A stretch of 10,806 nt of DNA, taken from positions 1-10,806 of the forward strand of contig CACZSM010000221.1 in assembly GCA_902783815.1 (NCBI GenBank), in the 5' to 3' direction. The position numbers and the translations under genes are program-made. The notes beneath the pieces were generated by a model, which saw only the letters and a list, made by a program, of their open reading frames with translations, searched no databases and was not told the origin of the DNA. Numbering within the stretch: position 1 is the stretch's first letter; every line of letters begins with the position of its first letter. Positions 1 through 6,695 of this stretch are shown piece by piece. The DNA is from an uncultured Ruminococcus sp. (GTDB taxonomy: Bacteria; Bacillota; Clostridia; Oscillospirales; Acutalibacteraceae).

Positions 1-15
1 AAAACCATATATGAT

Positions 16-60
16 AAAATGCCTGAAACACTGGATTTCATGTGGGTTTCAAGCATTTTT
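16..60 (+). terminator. Rho-independent terminator of an upstream gene
   Basis: Arms AAAATGCCTGAAAC (16-29) and GTTTCAAGCATTTT (46-59) pair over 14 bp with one mismatch (C23/A52), around a 16-nt loop, and the T-run continues on the + strand side. No T-run follows on the other strand, so it should stop transcription entering from the left. It separates the operon in this window from whatever lies upstream. The stem is AT-rich at its base, so efficiency cannot be judged by eye. Confidence 0.75.
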
Positions 61-261
61 ATACGATCAGGTTTCACGGATTCAGGTTATAATAACTTTC
101 TTTTGGTAATTCACATAGGTTATATAATATAACAGCATAATGTGGATATACGGTTAACAATTAGCTTATTTATAGTTATATTTAACTTTAAATACTTTAT
201 AGCATTTGACGATGCCGCTTTGAGGTTCTTAAATCAACAAACATAAATTAGCTGAGCGCTG
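61..261. other. Gene-free AT-rich upstream region
   Basis: I see no plausible coding sequence between the terminator and the main promoter. The stretch is AT-rich and holds several short GTTA...TAAC dyads: GTTATAATAAC at 86-96, GTTATATAATATAAC at 119-133 and GTTATATTTAAC at 175-186. They may be nothing more than AT-rich chance palindromes, or auxiliary protein-binding sites upstream of the promoter. A weaker promoter-like pair is listed separately. Confidence 0.5.
206..234 (+). promoter_or_regulatory. Possible weak second promoter
   Basis: TTGACG (206-211) and TTAAAT (229-234) are separated by 17 bp, a correct sigma-A spacing, with one mismatch at -35 and two at -10 from consensus. In AT-rich DNA such matches arise often. 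It lies 56 bp upstream of a perfect-consensus promoter, so it would at most add a second start for the same operon. Confidence 0.25.
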
Positions 262-290
262 TTGACATCATGAAAAAAAGGTGTTATAAT
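262..290 (+). promoter_or_regulatory. Consensus sigma-A promoter of the operon
   Basis: TTGACA (262-267) and TATAAT (285-290) both match the sigma-70/sigma-A consensus exactly, with the optimal 17-bp spacer. Transcription would start near 297. It is the only strong promoter I found ahead of the DUF2318 gene, and no later gap in the window has room for another obvious one, so it probably drives the whole gene series. A perfect promoter overlapping a perfect inverted repeat suggests a highly active promoter kept off by a repressor. Confidence 0.85.
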
Positions 291-319
291 ACCGTTAGTT
301 AAATAAAACTAACGGTATT
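288..319. promoter_or_regulatory. 13-bp perfect inverted repeat overlapping -10 and start site (putative operator)
   Basis: AATACCGTTAGTT (288-300) and AACTAACGGTATT (307-319) are exact reverse complements separated by AAATAA. The left arm overlaps the last three bases of the -10 box and the repeat spans the expected start site, the usual place for a repressor operator. The inner TTAGTT...AACTAA is loosely reminiscent of DtxR/IdeR-type boxes (TTAGG...CCTAA) but does not match that consensus or a Fur box closely. The metal-repressor idea rests mostly on the iron-related genes downstream. The T-rich sequence after the right arm also makes it look like a weak terminator, but its overlap with the promoter argues for an operator. 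Confidence 0.65.
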
Positions 320-585
320 TTTATATATTAATGTAAAATCTGTTGGTTTGCAGGTCGTTTGTTTTGTATGGAAAAGGGTAGCTTAGTCCTGAATATGCAG
401 GAGAACGACATTTTTTATGATCTGAGGTTCAATATAGCTAACCTCATTGCATCCAGGAGCATTATTTTATTTTGTTCCTGCGAATATTTCAGCAGCGGAG
501 GTTATCCGCATATTACTCCGATGCGTTTGATCGTATCGGAGCGATTTGCTTGTTGACTCGGATCATTAAGGAAAGGGGAAAAAAT
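297..585 (+). other. Long 5' leader with small dyads, no recognised riboswitch
   Basis: About 290 nt separate the expected start of transcription from the first start codon. Dyads visible in it: TGAGGTT (423-429) with AACCTCA (440-446); CAGGA (454-458) with TCCTG (476-480); CTCCGAT (516-522) with ATCGGAG (535-541). None is followed by a U-run, so there is no clear attenuator. I do not recognise a known riboswitch consensus by eye. A 65-codon open frame at 359-556 has no good ribosome binding site and no recognisable protein character, so I do not call it a gene. Confidence 0.4.
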
Positions 586-1899
586 ATGCTTACTTATCTT
601 ATCAATGTTACTGATGATATGCTCGCTCTGTCACTCGTAATAGGCATGATAATGGCTTTTCTGGACACATACTGCAGGGACAGCGGTAAAATTACCGGCA
701 GGATCGGACTTGCTATTGGTATTGTCGCGGCAGGAGTCAGGGCTTATTTCACTAATACGCGGCGTATCAAGGACGGCTGGAAGGTCGGTACATACGGTTA
801 TGGAATATCTCTGGGATTGCTGCTGCTGACTGTTATTGCACTTGCTGTTTTCGGGTACTTCCTTATGAGGAAAAAAAATGACTCTAAAATGAAAACAGCT
901 GCAAACTGGGTAATATCTGTCTGCTTCGCGCTTTTTATGGCGGCTTGCCTGTACTGTTCTCTGCCGAATGTGCTGACATATCCGTTTAAGTTCGATACAG
1001 GTGGAAATGGTATTATTTCTTCTGATTTCTTCCTGCGGCTCGGTGGATATCTTCTCGGAATAATTGTTTGCACAGTATCGGGAATCGGTGTATATAAGCT
1101 GTATATCTGCTCTGCGCAGAAGGACATACGCTCTGTGCCATTCACCGCAATGTGCATAGGTATTATTCTGTATGGAGTTTTCTATTCCGGTAAACTGCTG
1201 GCGGTACTCACTACCCGTAAGATAATTGACGATGTAAATATGTTCAGCTTTGCCGCTCAGAGCAATAATATGGCACACTTTTATACATATGGTCTGTTTA
1301 TCCTTGCCCTTATCGTCGGTATCGTTTTCTTTGTCAAAAGCATTACGAAAAAAGAACCCTACTCAACAAAGGCTCAGCACAGAAAACAACGGGCTTTATG
1401 GAGAAGCGGAAAAAGGTATTCCCTTACACTCGTATTTTGCTTTATAGCTGGCATACTCTGTTCAACACTTTTTGTGGAAATGAATAAGGTAGTTATCCGT
1501 GAAGCGCCGGTAGAGGATCCCATCATAATAAAGGATGCGAACGGCGGCGACGCTCAATTACAGGTACCGATAGAAATGGTCAGTGACGGTCATCTGCATA
1601 GGTTCGGCTATAAGACAGACGAAGGAAATCTGGTTCGTTTCATAGTCGTATTAAAGCAGGAAAACACAAGCAATTACGGAGTCGGACTTGATGCCTGTGA
1701 GATCTGCGGTGAAGCCGGTTACTATGAAAATAATGCCGGTCAGATAGTATGTAAAAAATGTAATGTTATCATGAACCGTACTACTATCGGAATGAAAGGC
1801 GGCTGTAATCCTATAATAATTGATTACGATATGGATGAAAACGCTATAACTGTTCCGGTATCGGAGATGGTAAAGAATCAGAAAATATTTAAGGGCTGA
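586..1899 (+). CDS. DUF2318 (FtrD-like) membrane protein with C-terminal Cys-rich domain
   Basis: 437 aa. The start at 586 is preceded by GAAAGGGG with good spacing; an in-frame ATG at 472 would add 38 residues without membrane or domain character and has no ribosome binding site. About 300 residues of hydrophobic segments come first (roughly seven or eight helices), then an extracytoplasmic-type domain with the hallmarks of DUF2318: DGHLHRFGY (H336, H338), LDACEICGEAGYY (C371, C374), a second CxxC (C389, C392) and IGMKGGCNP (C407). The Cys set is thought to bind an Fe-S cluster or metal. The family is typically found beside FTR1/P19 iron uptake genes, where it may pass electrons or handle Fe; the exact reaction is not established. 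No REXXE iron-permease motif is visible in the membrane part, so it is not an FTR1 fusion. First gene of the operon; the ABC permease follows after 37 bp. Confidence 0.85.
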   Translation: MLTYLINVTDDMLALSLVIGMIMAFLDTYCRDSGKITGRIGLAIGIVAAGVRAYFTNTRRIKDGWKVGTYGYGISLGLLLLTVIALAVFGYFLMRKKNDSKMKTAANWVISVCFALFMAACLYCSLPNVLTYPFKFDTGGNGIISSDFFLRLGGYLLGIIVCTVSGIGVYKLYICSAQKDIRSVPFTAMCIGIILYGVFYSGKLLAVLTTRKIIDDVNMFSFAAQSNNMAHFYTYGLFILALIVGIVFFVKSITKKEPYSTKAQHRKQRALWRSGKRYSLTLVFCFIAGILCSTLFVEMNKVVIREAPVEDPIIIKDANGGDAQLQVPIEMVSDGHLHRFGYKTDEGNLVRFIVVLKQENTSNYGVGLDACEICGEAGYYENNAGQIVCKKCNVIMNRTTIGMKGGCNPIIIDYDMDENAITVPVSEMVKNQKIFKG

Positions 1900-1936
1900 T
1901 ACTCACTGGAAAAACTACGAAAGGAAGGATGATGGT

Positions 1937-3235
1937 ATGTTTTTCAGAATGATAACAGGAGCATTCCGCCGACAGTGGAAAAAAATGCTCATGATAGCTC
2001 TTACAGTAGCTCTTGGAGCCTCTATCGCAACAGCAATGCTCAATGTCATGCTGGATGTCGGCGACAAGATAAATGAGGAGCTGAAAGCATATGGATCCAA
2101 TATTACAGTTGTTCCGAATTCACAGGCTGTAATGTCTGATCTTTATGCCGTTGAGGAAACCGAAACAAAGGATGAATTCCTGAAAGAAGAAACTCTCGGC
2201 GAGTTTTTGACGATATTCTGGGCAAATAATATTACGGATTTTGCTCCTGTACTTGATACAAGTGTTAATGTGAACGGTAATGATATCCAGCTGATCGGCA
2301 CATGGTTCGATCATCATTTTGAGTTCAAGAAAAAAGGTACTGTTTATCAGCGTGATACGGGTATTATAAATCTCCGGAGCTGGTGGGACATCACAGACGG
2401 AAAATGGATGGATGAAGCAAAACTCAGCGGCGACCAGTATGCAATGACAGGCAGAAAAACAGCGGATATGCTCGGTGTAAGCGCCGGTGACAGAATAACA
2501 GTAAAAAGCAGTAAGGGTACGGAAGAACTGGAGATCGTCGGTATATTTGAATCCGGAGATGACGAGGAGGACTGTATTTTTACAACACTGTCTGTTGCTC
2601 AGAGATTGTCCGGCGCCGAAGGAAAATATAAAAAAGCTGAGGTCAGCGCAATAACCTCCCCTGATGATGAACTTGCCGTAAAAGCAGCAAAAAACCCTGA
2701 TCTTCTCAGCGGAGATGAATATGACCTCTGGTACTGTACCGCCTATGTAAGCTCTATTTGCTTTCAGATACAGGAGGCTATCCCAGAGGCTTCTGCAAGA
2801 GCTGTCCGTCAGATCGCAGACTCCGAAGGAAAAATACTTGAAAAAACAGAGCTTCTTATGGCTCTTATAACTCTTATGAGTCTTATCGGAGCTACTCTCG
2901 GTATTTCAAATCTCGTCACATCAAGCGTTATGGAGCGTTCGGCAGAACTTGCACTGATGAAGGCTGTGGGAGCTAAAAACGGACAGATAACCTTCCTTGT
3001 CCTTACAGAAATAGTGCTTACATCAATCTTAGGAGCAGCAGCAGGTTATTTTATGGGATATGCCTTTGCACAGGTCATCGGACAATCAGTATTTTCCTCT
3101 GCAATTGAAATGAGCGGTATGGCAGCTTTTCTTGTTATGGTACTTATAATCGCTGTCACTCTTGTCGGAAGTATTCCAGCCGTAAGAATGATCCTTAGAC
3201 TCCGCCCGTCAGAAGTTCTCCACGGCGGACACTGA
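1937..3235 (+). CDS. MacB/FtsX-type ABC transporter permease (first of a pair)
   Basis: 432 aa, with AGGAAGG at 1922-1928 ahead of the ATG. Architecture is that of MacB-type permeases: a cytoplasmic N-terminus, one helix around residues 17-38, a large extracytoplasmic domain (about 40-300) and three C-terminal helices (about 306-327, 352-378, 394-415). Helix 2 is followed by the FtsX-type coupling segment SAELALMKAVGAKNGQI, which contacts the ATPase, and the protein ends in RPSEVLHG. The extracytoplasmic domain contains GTWFDHH (H126, H127). Proteins of this fold usually work as mechanotransducers or exporters of lipoproteins, peptides or small ligands rather than as importers with a channel. 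It probably forms a heterodimer with the next permease and is powered by the ATPase at 4470. DUF2318 linkage suggests a metal or redox role; the substrate is unknown. Confidence 0.87.
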   Translation: MFFRMITGAFRRQWKKMLMIALTVALGASIATAMLNVMLDVGDKINEELKAYGSNITVVPNSQAVMSDLYAVEETETKDEFLKEETLGEFLTIFWANNITDFAPVLDTSVNVNGNDIQLIGTWFDHHFEFKKKGTVYQRDTGIINLRSWWDITDGKWMDEAKLSGDQYAMTGRKTADMLGVSAGDRITVKSSKGTEELEIVGIFESGDDEEDCIFTTLSVAQRLSGAEGKYKKAEVSAITSPDDELAVKAAKNPDLLSGDEYDLWYCTAYVSSICFQIQEAIPEASARAVRQIADSEGKILEKTELLMALITLMSLIGATLGISNLVTSSVMERSAELALMKAVGAKNGQITFLVLTEIVLTSILGAAAGYFMGYAFAQVIGQSVFSSAIEMSGMAAFLVMVLIIAVTLVGSIPAVRMILRLRPSEVLHGGH

Positions 3236-3250
3236 GAGGGGGGAAGAAAA

Positions 3251-4456
3251 ATGAATAAAAAACAAAGAATGTTCCTCAGAATGGTTCTGGCATCCCTTCT
3301 CAGACGGCGTTCAAGAATGATAGTTGCACTGCTTGCAATAGTAGTCGGCGCAACAATACTTTCCGGTCTTGGTCTGATATACTATGATGTACCCCGTCAG
3401 ATGAGCGCTCAGTTCCGCAGCTATGGCGCAAATGTGATCCTCACCCCTTCCGATGACTCCTATATGAACAGCATCAGCATTAAAAATGCCGTGTCAGTTT
3501 TTCCATCCGATAAGTTGGAAGGCTATACTCCGTACAGATATGAAAATTCTAAACTCAATAATCTTCCTGTCACTCTGGCAGGTACGGATTTTTCTTCTGT
3601 ACTGAAAACAAGTCCTTACTGGCATATCTCCGGAGATCTGCCCGACGGAAATGGAAAAACACTTGTGGGAAAAAAACTTGCGGAAAAATTCGGATTGACC
3701 GTTGGCGATGGCTTCAGTATGCTGAATTCATTTCAGATAACGGACAATACAGATACTTCTGCTTTGCCTGATTACGAAATTTATACAGATCCGAAAACAG
3801 GTGAAAAATTCTGTGATCATACGCTTGATCTTAAAGTATCCGGCATACTTGAAACAGGCGGCTCGGAAGAAGACTATATCTATGTGACACTTGATGATCT
3901 GAGTGACCTTATGCTCAGTGAAAGAGGCTGCGATATCGTTGAGGTAAGTGTTGCGGCAAGAGAGGATGAGCTTAAAAGCTATCTTGATGAAATAAACAAA
4001 AGATCCGATACGCTTTCTGCAAAGCCTGTAAAGCGTGTTACCGCATCTGAAAGCACCGTCCTTTCAAAGCTGGAATCTCTTGTGCTGATAGTTACGGCAG
4101 TTGTACTTGCTCTTACTATGATCTGTGTTGCTACTACTATGATGGCTGTTATCGCTGAAAGACGGCGTGAAATTGGTCTGCGAAAGGCTCTCGGAGCACT
4201 TGATTCAAGCATTGTTATCGAATTTCTGTCGGAGGGGCTTGTGCTTGGAGCAGCAGGAGGTATAATCGGTTCTGTACTCGGATATCTGTTTGCAGACGCG
4301 GTAAGCATGAATGTTTTTAGCAGCTCTATTACCTTCCGTCCGCTGCTTATACCCGTTGCAATAATCGCTTCCGTAACAGTTACCGGACTTGCGTGTCTTA
4401 TACCTATCAGAAGCGCAGTGGATGTAGATCCTGCTCTGGTTCTTAAGGGTGAATAA
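3251..4456 (+). CDS. MacB/FtsX-type ABC transporter permease (second of a pair)
   Basis: 401 aa, start preceded by a G-rich site (GAGAGGGGGG, 3234-3243), 15 bp after the previous gene. Same layout as its neighbour: a helix near residues 21-43, an extracytoplasmic domain to about 270, then three helices (about 277-300, 325-350, 364-385). The coupling segment is ERRREIGLRKALGALDSS, a very typical MacB/FtsX motif, and the C-terminus is DPALVLKGE. Its extracytoplasmic domain differs clearly from that of the 1937 gene, which argues for specialised halves of a heterodimer rather than a recent duplication. Stop and following TTG start are 13 bp apart, so translation with the ATPase is likely coupled. 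Confidence 0.87.
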   Translation: MNKKQRMFLRMVLASLLRRRSRMIVALLAIVVGATILSGLGLIYYDVPRQMSAQFRSYGANVILTPSDDSYMNSISIKNAVSVFPSDKLEGYTPYRYENSKLNNLPVTLAGTDFSSVLKTSPYWHISGDLPDGNGKTLVGKKLAEKFGLTVGDGFSMLNSFQITDNTDTSALPDYEIYTDPKTGEKFCDHTLDLKVSGILETGGSEEDYIYVTLDDLSDLMLSERGCDIVEVSVAAREDELKSYLDEINKRSDTLSAKPVKRVTASESTVLSKLESLVLIVTAVVLALTMICVATTMMAVIAERRREIGLRKALGALDSSIVIEFLSEGLVLGAAGGIIGSVLGYLFADAVSMNVFSSSITFRPLLIPVAIIASVTVTGLACLIPIRSAVDVDPALVLKGE

Positions 4457-4469
4457 GGAGGAATAAAAA

Positions 4470-5144
4470 TTGAAGCTATTGGAACTTAAAGATGTTACAA
4501 AAAGATATGGCAGCCTTTATGCTCTTGATAAGGTAAGTCTGAGCATTGATAAGGGCGAATGGATCGCTATTATGGGACCATCAGGTTCCGGTAAAAGCAC
4601 TATGATGAATATTATCAGCTGTATGGACAGACCTACTGAGGGTCAGGTCATCTTCAACGGCAGGGATATTACTAAGGACAGCAGAAAAAAACTTACTGAA
4701 TTCCACAGAGATAAAATAGGACTCGTTTTTCAGCAGTTCCATCTTATTAATTACCTCAATGCTGTGGAAAATGTAATGGTCGCTCAGTACTACCACAGTA
4801 TGCCTGACGAAAAGGAGGCTCTGGAGGCTCTGGAAAGGGTCGGACTTAAGGACAGGGCAAAACATCTTCCAAGTCAGCTTTCCGGCGGTGAACAGCAGAG
4901 AGTTTGTATCGCAAGAGCGCTTATAAATTCTCCGGAGCTTATCCTCGCTGATGAACCTACCGGAAATCTTGATGAGGCTAACGAAAATATTGTCCTTGAT
5001 CTGTTCAGGCAGCTGCATAAGGAAGGTACAAGCCTTATCGTTGTTACCCACGATCCGGAGGTCGGTGAGGTCGCAGAGCGCGTAGTTCGTCTTGAACATG
5101 GAAAAATAATCTCTGATAAGAAAAATAATCAGTTTTCTGAGTGA
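4470..5144 (+). CDS. ABC transporter ATP-binding protein (LolD/MacB type)
   Basis: 224 aa, starting at a TTG with AAGGAGG at 4455-4461 in ideal position. All nucleotide-binding motifs are intact: Walker A GPSGSGKST (36-44), Q-loop Q88 in LVFQQFHL, signature LSGGEQQR (137-144), Walker B LILADEP with D161 and catalytic E162, and the H-loop in VVTHD. The pattern and length fit the LolD/MacB/FtsE-like group that partners with FtsX-fold permeases. It follows two such permeases directly and should be a cytoplasmic homodimer energising them. The rare TTG start may hold its level down relative to the permeases. Confidence 0.93.
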   Translation: MKLLELKDVTKRYGSLYALDKVSLSIDKGEWIAIMGPSGSGKSTMMNIISCMDRPTEGQVIFNGRDITKDSRKKLTEFHRDKIGLVFQQFHLINYLNAVENVMVAQYYHSMPDEKEALEALERVGLKDRAKHLPSQLSGGEQQRVCIARALINSPELILADEPTGNLDEANENIVLDLFRQLHKEGTSLIVVTHDPEVGEVAERVVRLEHGKIISDKKNNQFSE

Positions 5145-5158
5145 CGAGGTGTGACGAT

Positions 5159-5614
5159 ATGATAAATAAAAATAATTCTTCTTCATTGCTTTTTCTGCTT
5201 CTATCGGCTATAATTATATTATCATTTACAGCCTGCAATGACAGCAATAATACAACTGCTGATTACAAAAATGGCTCATATTCCGGCAGAAGCAGTAATT
5301 TTGAAGAGGATGAAAGCGGTAACGGCGCCGGATATGGTGAGGTCAGCATTAAAATAGAAAACAATAAGATCGTGGAGTGCGAGTTCAGAATGTATAACCT
5401 TGACGGCTCTTTGAAGGATGACAGCTACGGCTCGGAACTGTCAAAGGAAAACCGTCTGAAAGCCCAGAAAGCAGTACAGTCTGCCGGAAAATATGCTTCT
5501 GCTGTTATCGGTAAAAATTCTGCACAGGATATCGACGCTATAAGCGGCGCAACTATATCATGCAGTGAATTCAAGGAAGCAGTAAGTGATGCTCTGAAAA
5601 AAGCTGAAAAATAA
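5159..5614 (+). CDS. FMN-binding domain lipoprotein (probable covalent flavin carrier)
   Basis: 151 aa. I prefer the ATG at 5159 (GAGGTG at 5146-5151) over an in-frame GTG at 5141, because it starts the signal peptide correctly. The signal peptide ends in a lipobox-like FTAC, so C26 is the likely lipidated residue. The rest is one small FMN-binding domain (PF04205 type), starting at YKNGSYSG and ending with DAISGATISCSEFKEAV. DAISGAT matches the motif flavinylated by ApbE in NqrC and RnfG, so T132 is the expected attachment site; this is inferred from the motif. Such lipoproteins carry electrons on the outer face of the membrane, for example in extracellular electron transfer or metal reduction. 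No ApbE gene is in the window. It sits between the first ABC module and the putative cytochrome b. Confidence 0.85.
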   Translation: MINKNNSSSLLFLLLSAIIILSFTACNDSNNTTADYKNGSYSGRSSNFEEDESGNGAGYGEVSIKIENNKIVECEFRMYNLDGSLKDDSYGSELSKENRLKAQKAVQSAGKYASAVIGKNSAQDIDAISGATISCSEFKEAVSDALKKAEK

Positions 5615-5634
5615 TGACCTTCGGGGGGAACAGT

Positions 5635-6141
5635 ATGAAAGCCGGAAAAATAATAATTCATGTTTTTTTAAGTCTGACAGCAGCTTTTCTGATTGTCGGG
5701 ATTCCGGCTGCATTTGTACTGGAACAACTGGGATTTTTTTCAGCGGATGTTGTCTCCGGCGCAAGCGTAAAGCTGCCGGAAAAACCTTCGGGAGAATATA
5801 TCGTTCTCCTGAACCGTTCACTGCATGAGGATTCTCTCGATGACTGGACAGCCTTTTTCCGTGACGGCGAGCTTAATGTCTTTTTTGACGATATAAGCTG
5901 TATAGCAGCTGAATCTGATATTAACGCTTTAAAAATGGCTGACAGACTTTGTGCGCAGCTCCCGGAAAATCAGATGCGGCTTCGTACTGAAAATTCGCTT
6001 CTGCTCGCTTCAAAGGCTGAAAACGGCTGTATAGACGCTGCTATCTTTTCAAAGGAAATGGCGGATGATCTTAAACTAAACCCCGGCGCAAATGAGCAAA
6101 TTATCTGTATAACAATAAGTGGCGGTGATATGGAAAAATGA
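5635..6141 (+). CDS. Unrecognised single-pass membrane protein with SGAS motif
   Basis: 168 aa. The ATG at 5635 has a GGGGGG stretch (5623-5628) six bases upstream; an in-frame ATG at 5614, overlapping the previous stop, is less likely. I do not recognise the family. A single hydrophobic helix (about 5-30) anchors it, and residues 35-168 probably lie outside. Directly after the helix is ADVVSGASVK (D38-S44), which resembles the flavinylation motif Dxx[S/T]GA[T/S] of FMN-binding proteins, but without the rest of that domain. The remainder is a mixed alpha/beta domain with DDWTAFF, DDISCIA and a LPENQMRLRTENSLLLASKA segment; two Cys (in ISCIA and RLCAQ) could matter. It lies 20 bp from the FMN lipoprotein and overlaps the next gene by ATGA, so it most likely works with them. 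Confidence 0.7.
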   Translation: MKAGKIIIHVFLSLTAAFLIVGIPAAFVLEQLGFFSADVVSGASVKLPEKPSGEYIVLLNRSLHEDSLDDWTAFFRDGELNVFFDDISCIAAESDINALKMADRLCAQLPENQMRLRTENSLLLASKAENGCIDAAIFSKEMADDLKLNPGANEQIICITISGGDMEK

Positions 6142-6677
6142 GAAGGTTAAATACTTTTCTTGTCATAGGAATAATACTCAGCTTTATTTTACATTCACTT
6201 TCCGGCAGTATCAGACTGCTTGGCGCAGATGCCGGATCTCCTAAGATTACTGCCGTAATCTGTATCATTCTGGTGACATTCCATGTTATCATCACCTCTG
6301 CGCTTACCGTGAAAACTATTAACTCCATACGAAAAAGCGGCAAAAACTACTTCAGGGAAAATATACCCTTCTGGACAAGAAGAATAAGCGGTTTTGCTTT
6401 ACTGATTCCTCTTGTGATCCATCTGCTGATTTTCAAGGGTACGGGTGATGAAGCATACAGACTCGTTTTCTTCCACACCGGAAGACTCATCTCTCAGATA
6501 CTTCTTATTGCTTGTCTTGCTCTTCATATTATTACAAATCTTCGTCCAATGCTTATCGGAATGGGTTTAAAGGATCGTGGTCTGCTGTCAGCGGATATCG
6601 GCTTTGTGCTTTCTGTTGTACTTTTATTTTGCTGCTGCGCTTTTTGCGTTTACTGCCTTCGATGGATGGCGTTTTGA
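6138..6677 (+). CDS. Putative dihaem cytochrome b membrane anchor, SdhC/FrdC-like
   Basis: 179 aa, five predicted helices. Each of the first four carries one His: H19 (FILHSLSG), H49 (VTFHVIIT), H95 (LVIHLLIF) and H130 (LALHIITN); H113 lies in a loop. Four-helix His spacing of this kind is the layout of the dihaem cytochrome b of type B succinate:quinone oxidoreductases such as Bacillus subtilis SdhC (His 28, 70, 113, 155). The loop YFRENIPFWTRRISG before helix three resembles the YFR...QR.TG segment at the same place in that protein, from memory. If correct, it binds two b haems, exchanges electrons with menaquinone and anchors a flavoprotein/Fe-S pair; the FrdA-type flavoprotein at 10035 is a candidate partner. 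It could instead feed the FMN lipoprotein outside the cell. Overlaps the preceding stop (ATGA), so translation is coupled. Confidence 0.62.
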   Translation: MRRLNTFLVIGIILSFILHSLSGSIRLLGADAGSPKITAVICIILVTFHVIITSALTVKTINSIRKSGKNYFRENIPFWTRRISGFALLIPLVIHLLIFKGTGDEAYRLVFFHTGRLISQILLIACLALHIITNLRPMLIGMGLKDRGLLSADIGFVLSVVLLFCCCAFCVYCLRWMAF

Positions 6678-6695
6678 TATGAAAGGAAAAAAGAA

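Noticed and set aside
288..325. Inverted repeat followed by T-rich sequence as a rho-independent terminator
   Set aside because: It overlaps a perfect promoter and its start site, and a better terminator for the upstream gene lies at 16-60; an operator explains it better.
359..556. 65-codon open frame in the leader as a small gene or leader peptide
   Set aside because: No Shine-Dalgarno at a useful distance, no recognisable protein pattern, no run of regulatory codons, and it ends far from the first real start.
472..585. Upstream ATG extension of the DUF2318 protein
   Set aside because: The added 38 residues are not membrane-like or domain-like, while the ATG at 586 has a clear ribosome binding site.
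631..1278. 215-codon minus-strand open frame
   Set aside because: Antisense shadow of the DUF2318 membrane region; low-complexity composition and no ribosome binding site or domain pattern.
586..1500. FTR1-type iron permease fused to DUF2318
   Set aside because: I looked for REXXE motifs in the helices and found none; the multi-helix N-terminus is normal for long DUF2318 proteins.
4815..4832. Tandem repeat GAGGCTCTG x2
   Set aside because: It encodes the ordinary helical EALEAL stretch of the ATPase; two copies only, no sign of mobile or regulatory function.
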